Assembly (NCBI RefSeq): GCF_003412455.1 | Contig: NZ_QTJU01000001.1 | Span: 558,001-622,000 of the forward strand | DNA from: Deminuibacter soli | GTDB lineage: Bacteria; Bacteroidota; Bacteroidia; Chitinophagales; Chitinophagaceae | Direction: 5' to 3' | Length of the DNA stretch: 64,000 bases | Part shown: positions 1 through 6,930 of the stretch, one piece after another | Position numbering within the stretch: position 1 is the first letter of the stretch | Layout of the letters: every line of letters starts with the position of its first letter | Position numbers and translations under genes: made by a program | The notes under the pieces: model-generated | Databases searched by the model: none | What the model saw: the letters and a program-made list of their open reading frames with translations, nothing else | Told to the model about the DNA's origin: nothing

Positions 1-2154
1 TGCCGGGAAACGCGGCACTTCGCGGTAGGTAATTTTTTTCTGGCCTGCCAGTTCGAGCAACAGCAGAAAATCAATATCGATAAAATACACCTGTTGTTTA
101 ATATCAAACGCATTGAGCTGCTCACGGCTTACCTCGATAATGGTGGCAACGGTTTGTTTACCGGCCAGTACTTCCAGCTCTATGGCGTGTTTGCTCTGCG
201 TTTTGTGCACATAGCTGAAATTTCCGATGCCTGCACTTTGCAACAAGGCTTCTGCTACACCTTTGGCAATATAGAAATCAACTGCCTGTGCTTTACCCTG
301 CCAGCTGTCTGTTACGATATTGCCGGTGAGGTAGGCGCAGAAATGTTCTTTCTCGCTGTAATTGCCCACACCGCTTTGGTGGTAGGTTTTACCTGTTTCA
401 AAAAACAGCAGGTTGCTGTTTTTGCGGTTGCTGTTGTAGGCAATGGATTCCAGGCCGGTTTCCAGCATGGAGGGGCGCAGTACATCGAGCTCAACGCTGA
501 GGTTGTTGATCATTTTCACCGAACCGGCCAGCACTTCTTCTGAGAAATATTTGCTGTTGGTGATAGAGTTGGTGAGTATTTCATTAAAGCCTTTGCCTAC
601 GAGGTAACCTGCCAGCTTTTCGCGCATGCCTTCTTTAAAACCAAGCGATTCAATAGCAGGAGAAATGGTAATAGCTGTAGGAATATCAATGTTGTCGAGG
701 CCATCGATACGCAAAATTTCTTCTACGATATCTGCGCCCAGGCTAATATCCGGTTTACTGTACGGAACTGCCACCCACAATTCGTCCATGCCTTCTTTTA
801 CAATCTCGAAACCAAGGCTGGTGAGAATACGTTTTACTGCATCGGGGTGATAGTTTTTACCGCTGAGCTTTTTCAGGTAGTGGTATTTCAGGGCCACCTG
901 TTTTTTTGCTTCGGGGTTTGGATAGATGTCAATTATATCTGATGCTATTTCACCACCGGCAATTTCCCTGATGAGCAGCGCGGCACGTTTCAGCACATTG
1001 ACCGTATTGGAAATATCCACACCTTTTTCAAAACGAGTGGCTGCATCTGTACGCAGGCCATGCCTGAACGATGTTCTGCGCGTAGTGATGGGATTAAACC
1101 ATGCACTTTCGAGAAAAATATTCGTTGTGGTATTTTTAACGCCACTGTATAAACCGCCAAACACACCGGCAATACACATGGGGCCTTCAGCATTGGCAAT
1201 TACCAGGTCTTCTGCATCCAGCCTGCGTTCTTTTTCGTCTAATGTAACGAACGGTGTGCCTGCAGGCATGTTCTTTACAATTACGGTGTTGCCGGTAATG
1301 GCATCTGCATCAAAGGCATGCAGTGGCTGACCGGTATCGTGCAGCACGAAGTTGGTGATGTCGACAATATTATTGATCGGGCGCAGGCCAATAGCCAGCA
1401 ACCTGTCTTTCAGCCATTGCGGCGATTCCTGCACGGTAACACCCTTGATGCTTACACCGGCATAGCGCTGGCAGGCATCGGTGTTTTCGATGTGCACTTC
1501 AATGGGTTGCCCTCCCTGATCGGGTTTAAACGTTGACGGAAACGGGCTTTTCACCCTTGCGTCTTTGTTATTGTGATGCGTTAAATAAGCACAAACATCC
1601 CTGGCGACACCGTAATGGCTCATGGCATCCATGCGGTTAGGGGTAAGACCGATTTCATAGATCCAGTCTTCATAAGGCTGAAAGTACGAAGTGGCAGACT
1701 GGCCAACCTGTGCTGTTTCGGGCAGCACCATAATGCCGGCGTGGCTTTGGCCCATACCGATTTCATCTTCGGCACAAATCATCCCGAAGCTTTCTTCCCC
1801 GCGGATTTTGGCCACTTTCATGGTCAGCGGTTCGCCTGTGGAAGGATAAATGGTGGTACCAACGGTTGCCACCACTACTTTCTGGCCTGCAGCCACATTG
1901 GGTGCACCGCAAACAATCTGCAGCGGGGCTTCGCCGCCAACATTTACTTTGGTTACCCTGAGCTTGTCTGCATTGGGATGCGGAACACACTCCAGTACTT
2001 CCCCGATTACCAATCCGCGCAGGCCGCCTTTAATACTTTCATATTTTTCAAGGCTTTCCACTTCCAGGCCAATGCTGGTTAAAATTCTGGATAATCTTTC
2101 GGGATCCACTCTCTCGGGCAGGTATTCCGCCAGCCAGTTATAAGAAATCGTCAT
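1..2154 (-). CDS. pheT: phenylalanine--tRNA ligase beta subunit, 3'-truncated by the window edge
   Basis: Beta subunit of phenylalanyl-tRNA synthetase, which with PheS charges tRNA-Phe in the cytoplasm. The frame is open for 718 codons from ATG at 2154 to the window edge. The N-terminus (MTISYNWLAEYLPE) is typical, followed by the tRNA-binding OB-fold domain at about residues 40-150 (LRGLVIGEVLEC, HPNADKLRVTKV) and B3/B4-type sequence (GLTPNRMDAMSHYGVARD, then NIVDITNFVLHDTGQPLHAFD). The visible part ends at REVPRFPA, the start of the C-terminal anticodon-binding FDX-ACB domain, so roughly the last 90 residues lie outside. A TATATTTG element lies just upstream. Seen: frame and motifs. Known: family role. 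Very sure of identity. Confidence 0.96.
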   Translation of the reverse strand, partial: MTISYNWLAEYLPERVDPERLSRILTSIGLEVESLEKYESIKGGLRGLVIGEVLECVPHPNADKLRVTKVNVGGEAPLQIVCGAPNVAAGQKVVVATVGTTIYPSTGEPLTMKVAKIRGEESFGMICAEDEIGMGQSHAGIMVLPETAQVGQSATSYFQPYEDWIYEIGLTPNRMDAMSHYGVARDVCAYLTHHNNKDARVKSPFPSTFKPDQGGQPIEVHIENTDACQRYAGVSIKGVTVQESPQWLKDRLLAIGLRPINNIVDITNFVLHDTGQPLHAFDADAITGNTVIVKNMPAGTPFVTLDEKERRLDAEDLVIANAEGPMCIAGVFGGLYSGVKNTTTNIFLESAWFNPITTRRTSFRHGLRTDAATRFEKGVDISNTVNVLKRAALLIREIAGGEIASDIIDIYPNPEAKKQVALKYHYLKKLSGKNYHPDAVKRILTSLGFEIVKEGMDELWVAVPYSKPDISLGADIVEEILRIDGLDNIDIPTAITISPAIESLGFKEGMREKLAGYLVGKGFNEILTNSITNSKYFSEEVLAGSVKMINNLSVELDVLRPSMLETGLESIAYNSNRKNSNLLFFETGKTYHQSGVGNYSEKEHFCAYLTGNIVTDSWQGKAQAVDFYIAKGVAEALLQSAGIGNFSYVHKTQSKHAIELEVLAGKQTVATIIEVSREQLNAFDIKQQVYFIDIDFLLLLELAGQKKITYREVPRFPA

Positions 2155-2178
2155 GCATCAAACTTTTGAAATAGGCTG

Positions 2179-2186
2179 CAAATATA
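2179..2186 (-). promoter_or_regulatory. Bacteroidota -7 promoter element for pheT
   Basis: On the minus strand this reads TATATTTG, a full match to the TAnnTTTG -7 element, 24 bases before the pheT start codon. No clear -33 TTTG partner is seen. Confidence 0.5.
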
Positions 2187-2260
2187 GTTGATAAGTTGAC
2201 TGTTTAGCCCGTTGCACAAGGTATTGCGCGGAATAGCAGCCTGCATTGGTTTACAGCCTG

Positions 2261-3370
2261 TTAAAACAGCCTTCCCTGGCTGCCCGGCCGCCTGAACTGG
2301 GTACAATCCAACTCCCAGCGTTCGGCGTTGAGCTTGTACAACTTATTGTATTTTATAAACTGTTGCCGCACCAGGTCGCTGATGGGCCCTTCGCCGCGCA
2401 TGCGTACACCCCAGCGGCTGTCGTTTACCTGGCCGCCATGCCCGTTTTCGATCAGGTGCCATACCTTATCGGCCCTGTCAGGGAAGTTCTTGTACAGCCA
2501 GTCGTGAAACATGATTTTGATAGCCCCGTTCAGCCGGATAAATGTGTAGGCAGAGAAAGTAGCGCCGTTTTCGCTGGCTGCCAGCATTATGCGTTGCATT
2601 TCGTGTTCGTTTAACCCGGGTATCATGGGCCCGAGCATTACCCCCATGCGTACGCCCGCCTCGCTCAGTTCTTTGATAACCCGCAGGCGTTGTTTGGCTG
2701 TGGTGGTACGTGGCTCCATTACACGGCGCAGGTCTTCATTAAACGACGTGACAGACACCAGTACGCTCACCAGCTTTTTCGCAGCCAGTTTGGTAAGCAC
2801 ATCCTTGTCGCGCAAAATACCTGCGTTTTTGGTAATGATACCAACCGGCTGGTTAAACTCGAGGCAAACCTCGAGCAGCTGGCGGGTAATTTTAAACTGC
2901 TGTTCGGCAGGCTGGTAACAATCGGTGTTACCGCTAAGTGAAATGGGCAGGCATTCCCATTTCGGGTTCATCAGAAACTTGCGCAGCAATTGCGGCGCAT
3001 TCTTTTTTACGATGATTTTCTGTTCAAAATCCAGCCCGGCGCTGTAGCCCCAGTACTCGTGTACATTGCGGGCATAACAGTAGATACAGCCGTGTTCGCA
3101 GCCCTGGTAGGGATTCATGCTGTAGAACATGCCCACATCCGGACTGTCTACCTTGTTAACAATGGTTTTGGCTTGCTCTTCGATAAACTGTGTAGCGGGG
3201 TTGGATTCTGTCCAATCGTCAATGGATTCAATCTGCTCCCGCACTTTTTCATTTTTCAGAAAGCGGTTGGGAGTGTTGATTTGTGCACCGCGACCTTTCA
3301 GGTACTGTGCTTCTTCCGGCATATTGGCCGGTGTAGGTTTTGCATTGGGATTATGCTGCATGTTTTTCAT
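2261..3370 (-). CDS. PA0069/Rv2578c-type SPL-like radical SAM protein
   Basis: Radical SAM protein of the PA0069 family, related to spore photoproduct lyase (SPL); its substrate is not known. The cluster motif is C-x3-C-x2-C in the stretch GCEHGCIYCYARNVHEYWG, preceded by SMNPYQ. The C-terminus ends in the family-like FRRPGSQGRLF. The frame is open further upstream, but that part runs into the preceding gene; ATG at 3370 (MKNMQHN) gives 369 residues, near the usual family length. ATG at 3361 is the alternative. It lies downstream of two 2H phosphoesterase genes on the same strand, 122 bases after the nearer one, with a strong hairpin in the gap. Context with umuD suggests a DNA-repair role; that is inference. 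Confidence 0.85.
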   Translation of the reverse strand: MKNMQHNPNAKPTPANMPEEAQYLKGRGAQINTPNRFLKNEKVREQIESIDDWTESNPATQFIEEQAKTIVNKVDSPDVGMFYSMNPYQGCEHGCIYCYARNVHEYWGYSAGLDFEQKIIVKKNAPQLLRKFLMNPKWECLPISLSGNTDCYQPAEQQFKITRQLLEVCLEFNQPVGIITKNAGILRDKDVLTKLAAKKLVSVLVSVTSFNEDLRRVMEPRTTTAKQRLRVIKELSEAGVRMGVMLGPMIPGLNEHEMQRIMLAASENGATFSAYTFIRLNGAIKIMFHDWLYKNFPDRADKVWHLIENGHGGQVNDSRWGVRMRGEGPISDLVRQQFIKYNKLYKLNAERWELDCTQFRRPGSQGRLF

Positions 3371-3443
3371 ACGCTGCTGTTTTTCTTGCTTCAACAAATC
3401 ATAAACATCGGTACAGGTTAGTAGTATTACAGCGTACGAAGCG

Positions 3444-3473
3444 CGGCCTGGCTCGGGCATGCGAGCCAGGCCG
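3444..3473. terminator. perfect 12-bp GC-rich hairpin between the 2H and radical SAM genes
   Basis: Arms 3444-3455 (CGGCCTGGCTCG) and 3462-3473 (CGAGCCAGGCCG) are perfectly complementary around a 6-base loop. No T-run follows on either strand, so it may be an attenuator or RNA-stability hairpin and not a classic Rho-independent terminator. Confidence 0.5.
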
Positions 3474-3492
3474 GCCCGTGAAAAAGAATAAT

Positions 3493-4119
3493 TTAGCCGA
3501 ACAGATCGCCTTGCGTAGGCTGTGCCAGCGCAACGGGCTGCGCGCCGCAAAGCTGCATGTGCTCTACTGTTTGGTAATAGCTTTTATTGCCCATGCGGCG
3601 TTTTAACAGCAGCAGATCGTTGGCCATAAAACGGCCGGTGAAATTGCGTTGCGAAAACTCCTGCCATGCTTTTTCGTACTGCCAGGGCTGCAGTTTGCGC
3701 GCCAGGGTAATGTGCGGCGTAGTGATAAAGTGCGGTTTGTTGTCTTTATCGAACTGCAGCAGCCTTTGTGTATCGCGGAGTGCGCGAACGGTTTGCACGA
3801 TAGATGTTTTGGAAGTAACATTGATGTAGATGGTATGCGATGGAAAGCTACCAAAGTTACCCAGCTCTACCTTGAAAGGCTGCAACTGCGCTGCGATAGA
3901 GCGAAACCGTTGCAGGATGCGTGCTTCCGCAATTTCGTACTGGATAAATTTCACCAGCGTGATATGCGGTAAGGATTTGGCCGCCAATTCACAATCATAG
4001 CGGGCAGCAAATTCTTTTTTCAGGTCGATAATTTTATGCCATAAATCTTCGTGCGGGTGCAGCACCATGAGGTATTCTGCAACGGGGTATCCGGGTAATG
4101 CTGAAATGATCTTTTCCAT
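3493..4119 (-). CDS. 2H phosphoesterase / 2'-5' RNA ligase family protein (canonical motifs)
   Basis: Member of the 2H phosphoesterase superfamily, whose members open or form 2',5' or cyclic phosphodiester bonds in RNA or nucleotides. Both signature motifs are intact: PHITLVKF at about residue 51 and PHITLARK at about residue 135, spaced as in the family, in a 208-residue protein of normal size. ATG at 4119 follows the stop of a second 2H gene by only 11 bases, so the two are very likely co-transcribed. They are divergent from the umuD-like gene and may share its damage-type operator. The real substrate is unknown; an RNA or cyclic-phosphate repair role is inference. Confidence 0.85.
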   Translation of the reverse strand: MEKIISALPGYPVAEYLMVLHPHEDLWHKIIDLKKEFAARYDCELAAKSLPHITLVKFIQYEIAEARILQRFRSIAAQLQPFKVELGNFGSFPSHTIYINVTSKTSIVQTVRALRDTQRLLQFDKDNKPHFITTPHITLARKLQPWQYEKAWQEFSQRNFTGRFMANDLLLLKRRMGNKSYYQTVEHMQLCGAQPVALAQPTQGDLFG

Positions 4120-4130
4120 GGTTTTTCATT

Positions 4131-4730
4131 TTACTGTTCGGCCGGCAGCAGCCTGAAAACATTGATCTCGCGGCCTTCTTCAAACTGGTTACGGCGGCGC
4201 AGCAGCACCAGTTCCGTAACCTCAAAAGTTTCGTGAAAAGTTTGCCGTGAGTATACGGGAATGGCTTTTTCATACACTTCACCGGTGAGCTGCCCGGCAA
4301 TATTGAGGTGTGGTTTAGCGGTGAACTGTACGGGCGCACAGGCACAACTTTCAATATACCCGCTTACGGCTTTGAGCTGTGCGGCCAGCTGCGCAAAAGG
4401 CAACGGATCCTGTACACGCAGGTAAATGGTATGCGGGGGCAGGCTGCTGTAATTGTTGAGCGTTACAGCAAACCCCGGCAATACACTGGTAATGCGATGC
4501 ATCCAGCGAATGATGGTTTCTTCCATTTCTTCCCTGGCTGTAAAAGAAGCCACCACAATATGCGGCGCTCCTGTTGTGCCCTTATGCCCGAACTGTACAG
4601 CAAACAATTGTTTTTCTGCCAGTACCTGCGCAGCCACTGCCGCGCCCGGGCGAACAATCAACTGGTATTCGTATCCTGCCTGCCTGCCTATTGCTGAAGC
4701 GGCAGCCGGTTGCACCCATCCTGTATTCAT
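4131..4730 (-). CDS. divergent 2H phosphoesterase-like protein
   Basis: A 199-residue paralogue of the following gene with the same overall layout, but both 2H motifs are altered: HIVV (about residue 58) and HLNI (about residue 139) keep the His but have lost the Thr/Ser two positions later. It may have lost or changed activity. The frame extends upstream into the umuD-like gene; ATG at 4730 (MNTGWVQ) is chosen because it leaves a 72-base divergent promoter region. That region holds the 17-mer palindrome also found at umuC. First gene of the likely run 4730 to 2261. Assignment to the superfamily is fairly sure; activity is not. Confidence 0.75.
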   Translation of the reverse strand: MNTGWVQPAAASAIGRQAGYEYQLIVRPGAAVAAQVLAEKQLFAVQFGHKGTTGAPHIVVASFTAREEMEETIIRWMHRITSVLPGFAVTLNNYSSLPPHTIYLRVQDPLPFAQLAAQLKAVSGYIESCACAPVQFTAKPHLNIAGQLTGEVYEKAIPVYSRQTFHETFEVTELVLLRRRNQFEEGREINVFRLLPAEQ

Positions 4731-4768
4731 AAAACAAATTTTATCAGGCAATAAATTTAGCATAAAAT

Positions 4769-4785
4769 TGCTAATAATATTAGTA
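4769..4785. promoter_or_regulatory. SOS-like operator candidate, umuD copy (TGCTAATAATATTAGTA)
   Basis: The 17-mer contains the inverted repeat CTAAT-N3-ATTAG. It sits in the 72-base gap between the divergent umuD-like gene (starts 4803) and the 2H gene (starts 4730). The identical 17-mer occurs in reverse orientation at 25985-26001, before umuC. The exact identity at two halves of one polymerase system supports a shared regulator. Which protein binds is unknown. Confidence 0.65.
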
Positions 4786-4802
4786 AAAACAAAATTATTT
4801 AT

Positions 4803-5237
4803 ATGCAGCCTGAATCTATTTACGGGAGCGTTTACAAAGGCTCCAAAGCATTTAACCAATGGGATGTGCCTACTGCCAATGCCACCGGCTTCGGTGCAGC
4901 TGCAGATGATTACATGGAGCGTGGTATAGATTTAAATGAGCAGCTGATACGCAATAAACCGGCGACTTTCTTTTTCCGCATGTGCGGCGATACCATGACG
5001 GGTGCCGGCATTTACAAGGGCGATGTGCTGATTGTAGACCGGAGCATTAAAGCAGTGCCCGGCAAAGTGATTGTAGCTGTGCTGGATGATGAAATGCTGG
5101 TGCGGCGGCTGGAATACACGCCGGATAAAATAAGACTGGTGGCCGATGCTGCCCGGTTATCTGCACTTGAGGTTAACCACCAGTATGAACATTTTGCCAT
5201 ATGGGGCGTGGTAACTTATGTAATACACAGCCTGTAG
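4803..5237 (+). CDS. umuD: UmuD-like S24-family protein with altered catalytic dyad
   Basis: Homologue of UmuD, the accessory subunit of translesion polymerase V, whose N-terminus is normally removed by RecA-stimulated self-cleavage. The 144-residue protein matches E. coli UmuD without gaps at three landmarks, all offset by four: the cleavage site Cys24-Gly25 is Thr28-Gly29 here, followed by GFGAAADDYMERGIDLN; the nucleophile Ser60 is Thr64 (CGDTM); the general base Lys97 is Arg101 (VRRL). So neither dyad residue is canonical and cleavage may be lost, slow or different. umuC is not adjacent but 20 kb away, with the same operator-like 17-mer. E. coli residue numbers are from memory. Family call is firm; protease state is inference. 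Confidence 0.88.
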   Translation: MQPESIYGSVYKGSKAFNQWDVPTANATGFGAAADDYMERGIDLNEQLIRNKPATFFFRMCGDTMTGAGIYKGDVLIVDRSIKAVPGKVIVAVLDDEMLVRRLEYTPDKIRLVADAARLSALEVNHQYEHFAIWGVVTYVIHSL

Positions 5238-5516
5238 TTATTGCTTCAGGTAAATGGTAAAGCTGGCACCCTTGCCCGGGGTGCCTTGTGCAGTAATATA
5301 ACCCTTGTGGTTGTTGGCAATGCTTTTGCAAATGGCCAGGCCAATGCCTGTTCCCGCATATCCTGTTTTACCATGCAGGCGCTGGAACAGCTGGAAAATG
5401 CGGTCTGCATACTCCTGCTCAAAACCAATACCATTAGCAGCAAACAGGCTTGCGGCAAGTGAAGAAAGAAGTCGCCGGGATAGTTGGGTTGCGCGAACAT
5501 CAGGGATATTGATTGT
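5238..5516 (-). pseudogene. remnant of a sensor histidine kinase (C-terminal ATPase domain)
   Basis: The minus frame read down to the TAA at 5240-5238 encodes about 92 codons with no in-frame start. It holds unmistakable histidine-kinase end motifs: NGIGFEQEYADRIFQLFQRL (N and G1 boxes with the F box), GKTGYAGTGIGLAICKSIAN (G2 box) and GASFTIYLKQ at the end. The sequence just before NGIGF does not look like kinase and the frame closes at 5517-5519. No phospho-acceptor domain is present. The stop abuts the umuD-like gene. It is a 5'-deleted fragment, probably left by a rearrangement. Confidence 0.85.
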
Positions 5517-5605
5517 TTACCTGCAAGGTAACTCACCTGCAGGCCTGGTACGGTTAAAAGGCACTGTATGCAATATAAAAAAAGCTTATAAGGTTGGCAA
5601 GGATA

Positions 5606-6808
5606 TTAAAACAGCGTTAATTGATTGTTTACCGGGGGCTGCTCTTTTCCAAACACGGTGCGGCCGCCATATTTCCAGCTATCTGCGCGTTCCTGTTCAA
5701 TTACCTGCTGCAGGTTACCGCCTGCAATAAAATCTTTTTCAGCCTGCTGCGCCAGTGCACTTAACTTTTTAATGGCTTCCTGCTTGTCGCTCTCGCCTAT
5801 GGAAGCCTTGTGTACAGCGGTTTGCAGTATTTGTATGGTTTCGTCGTACACCTGTATGGGAACAGGAAAGGGATGACCGTCTTTGCCGCCATGCGCAAAT
5901 GCAAAACGTGCAGGATCTTTAAAACGGGAAGGCGTGCCGTGTATTACTTCGCTTACCAATGCGAGTGATTGCAAGGTGCGCGGACCAACACCCTGCAATA
6001 ACAACAGCTCTTCAAAATCAGCGGGCTGCTTGTCGCGTGTTAGCCATAATACGGAACCGAGGCGCTTGAGATCAACATCTTTTGCACGAACATCATGATG
6101 CGCAGGCATAATAAGGCGTTGATAATCGCGGATTACATTGTCGGGGCCATCTTTTGAAAATTGTACAATGGCGTTGCGTGCAGGTGCGGCCTGCATATCG
6201 GTCATATTGAGTATTTGTCCCTGGTTAGCACCGCAAATCGCCGCGTGCGGATTTTCTACAAACGAAGTAACGGAGGCTGCATGCCAATGATAACGCCGTG
6301 CAGTTTTGGTACCTGCCTGCATACCCTGCTGCACCACCGTCCAGTCACCTTCATCACTTACAATAAAATTGTGCGTGTACAGCTGAAACCCGTCCTGTAC
6401 AGCCGTATTGTCCACCTTTGCACTTAGCTTGCTGCAACGCACCAACTGGTTCCCGTTAAGTCCTGTTTGTTCTGCAACAGCGAGCAATTCACGTGGCGCT
6501 TCTGTTGAATGTTTGCCTTTGCCGCCGCAGATATAAATGCCGAGTGTTTTGGCATTGGGGTTAATGGCGCGTTTGAGTGCGCCCATTACTGAAGTGGTGA
6601 TGCCTGACGAATGCCAGTCCATACCCATTACTGCACCAAGACTTTGAAACCAGAAAGGGTCACTGAGGCGGCGGATAACTTCTGCCTTGCCGTAGTCTGC
6701 CAGTATGGTTTCGGTAATAGCCAGTCCCAGTTTGGCCATGCGCTGGGCAAGCCATTGTGGAACATAGCCGTAATGTAAGGGAAGATCTGCACTGCCTGAC
6801 CGCTTCAT
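5606..6808 (-). CDS. DUF763 protein with helix-hairpin-helix motif
   Basis: A 400-residue member of the DUF763 family, whose function is not established. The N-terminus MKRSGSADLPLHYGYVPQWL is the family signature; another conserved stretch is YICGGKGKHSTEAP at about 92-105. Residues 266-290 (ELLLLQGVGPRTLQSLALVS) look like a helix-hairpin-helix, a non-specific DNA-binding element. Intact and of normal size. A palindrome of the same form as the umuD/umuC sites touches its start codon and overlaps a TAACTTTG -7 element. A role in DNA repair or damage response is inference from the motif and neighbours. Confidence 0.85.
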   Translation of the reverse strand: MKRSGSADLPLHYGYVPQWLAQRMAKLGLAITETILADYGKAEVIRRLSDPFWFQSLGAVMGMDWHSSGITTSVMGALKRAINPNAKTLGIYICGGKGKHSTEAPRELLAVAEQTGLNGNQLVRCSKLSAKVDNTAVQDGFQLYTHNFIVSDEGDWTVVQQGMQAGTKTARRYHWHAASVTSFVENPHAAICGANQGQILNMTDMQAAPARNAIVQFSKDGPDNVIRDYQRLIMPAHHDVRAKDVDLKRLGSVLWLTRDKQPADFEELLLLQGVGPRTLQSLALVSEVIHGTPSRFKDPARFAFAHGGKDGHPFPVPIQVYDETIQILQTAVHKASIGESDKQEAIKKLSALAQQAEKDFIAGGNLQQVIEQERADSWKYGGRTVFGKEQPPVNNQLTLF

Positions 6809-6823
6809 GCTAACAAAGTTAGC
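6809..6823. promoter_or_regulatory. operator-like palindrome at the DUF763 start (GCTAACAAAGTTAGC)
   Basis: Perfect inverted repeat GCTAAC-AAA-GTTAGC directly before the ATG at 6808. It has the same CTAAY-N3-RTTAG form as the sites at umuD and umuC. On the minus strand it contains TAACTTTG, a full -7 element match, so a repressor bound here would block the promoter. Shared regulation is inference. Confidence 0.5.
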
Positions 6824-6878
6824 GAATCTTTTGCTTGTGTTTCATGCAAGGCTGTAACGAACAAGGCCGCAAAAAGAA

Positions 6879-6906
6879 AAATCCTCCCATTGTTGCGGGA
6901 GGATTT
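6879..6906 (-). terminator. Rho-independent terminator of the GH63-like gene
   Basis: Arms AAATCCTCCC and GGGAGGATTT around an 8-base loop, followed on the minus strand by TTTCTTTTT. It lies 25 bases after the stop at 6931. Confidence 0.8.
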
Positions 6907-6930
6907 ACCGATAGCAGGTCAGGATTATTT

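Noticed and set aside
5246-5536. Minus-strand frame of 96 codons starting MSYLAGKQ
   Set aside because: It is out of frame with the clear histidine kinase remnant, which explains this stretch better.
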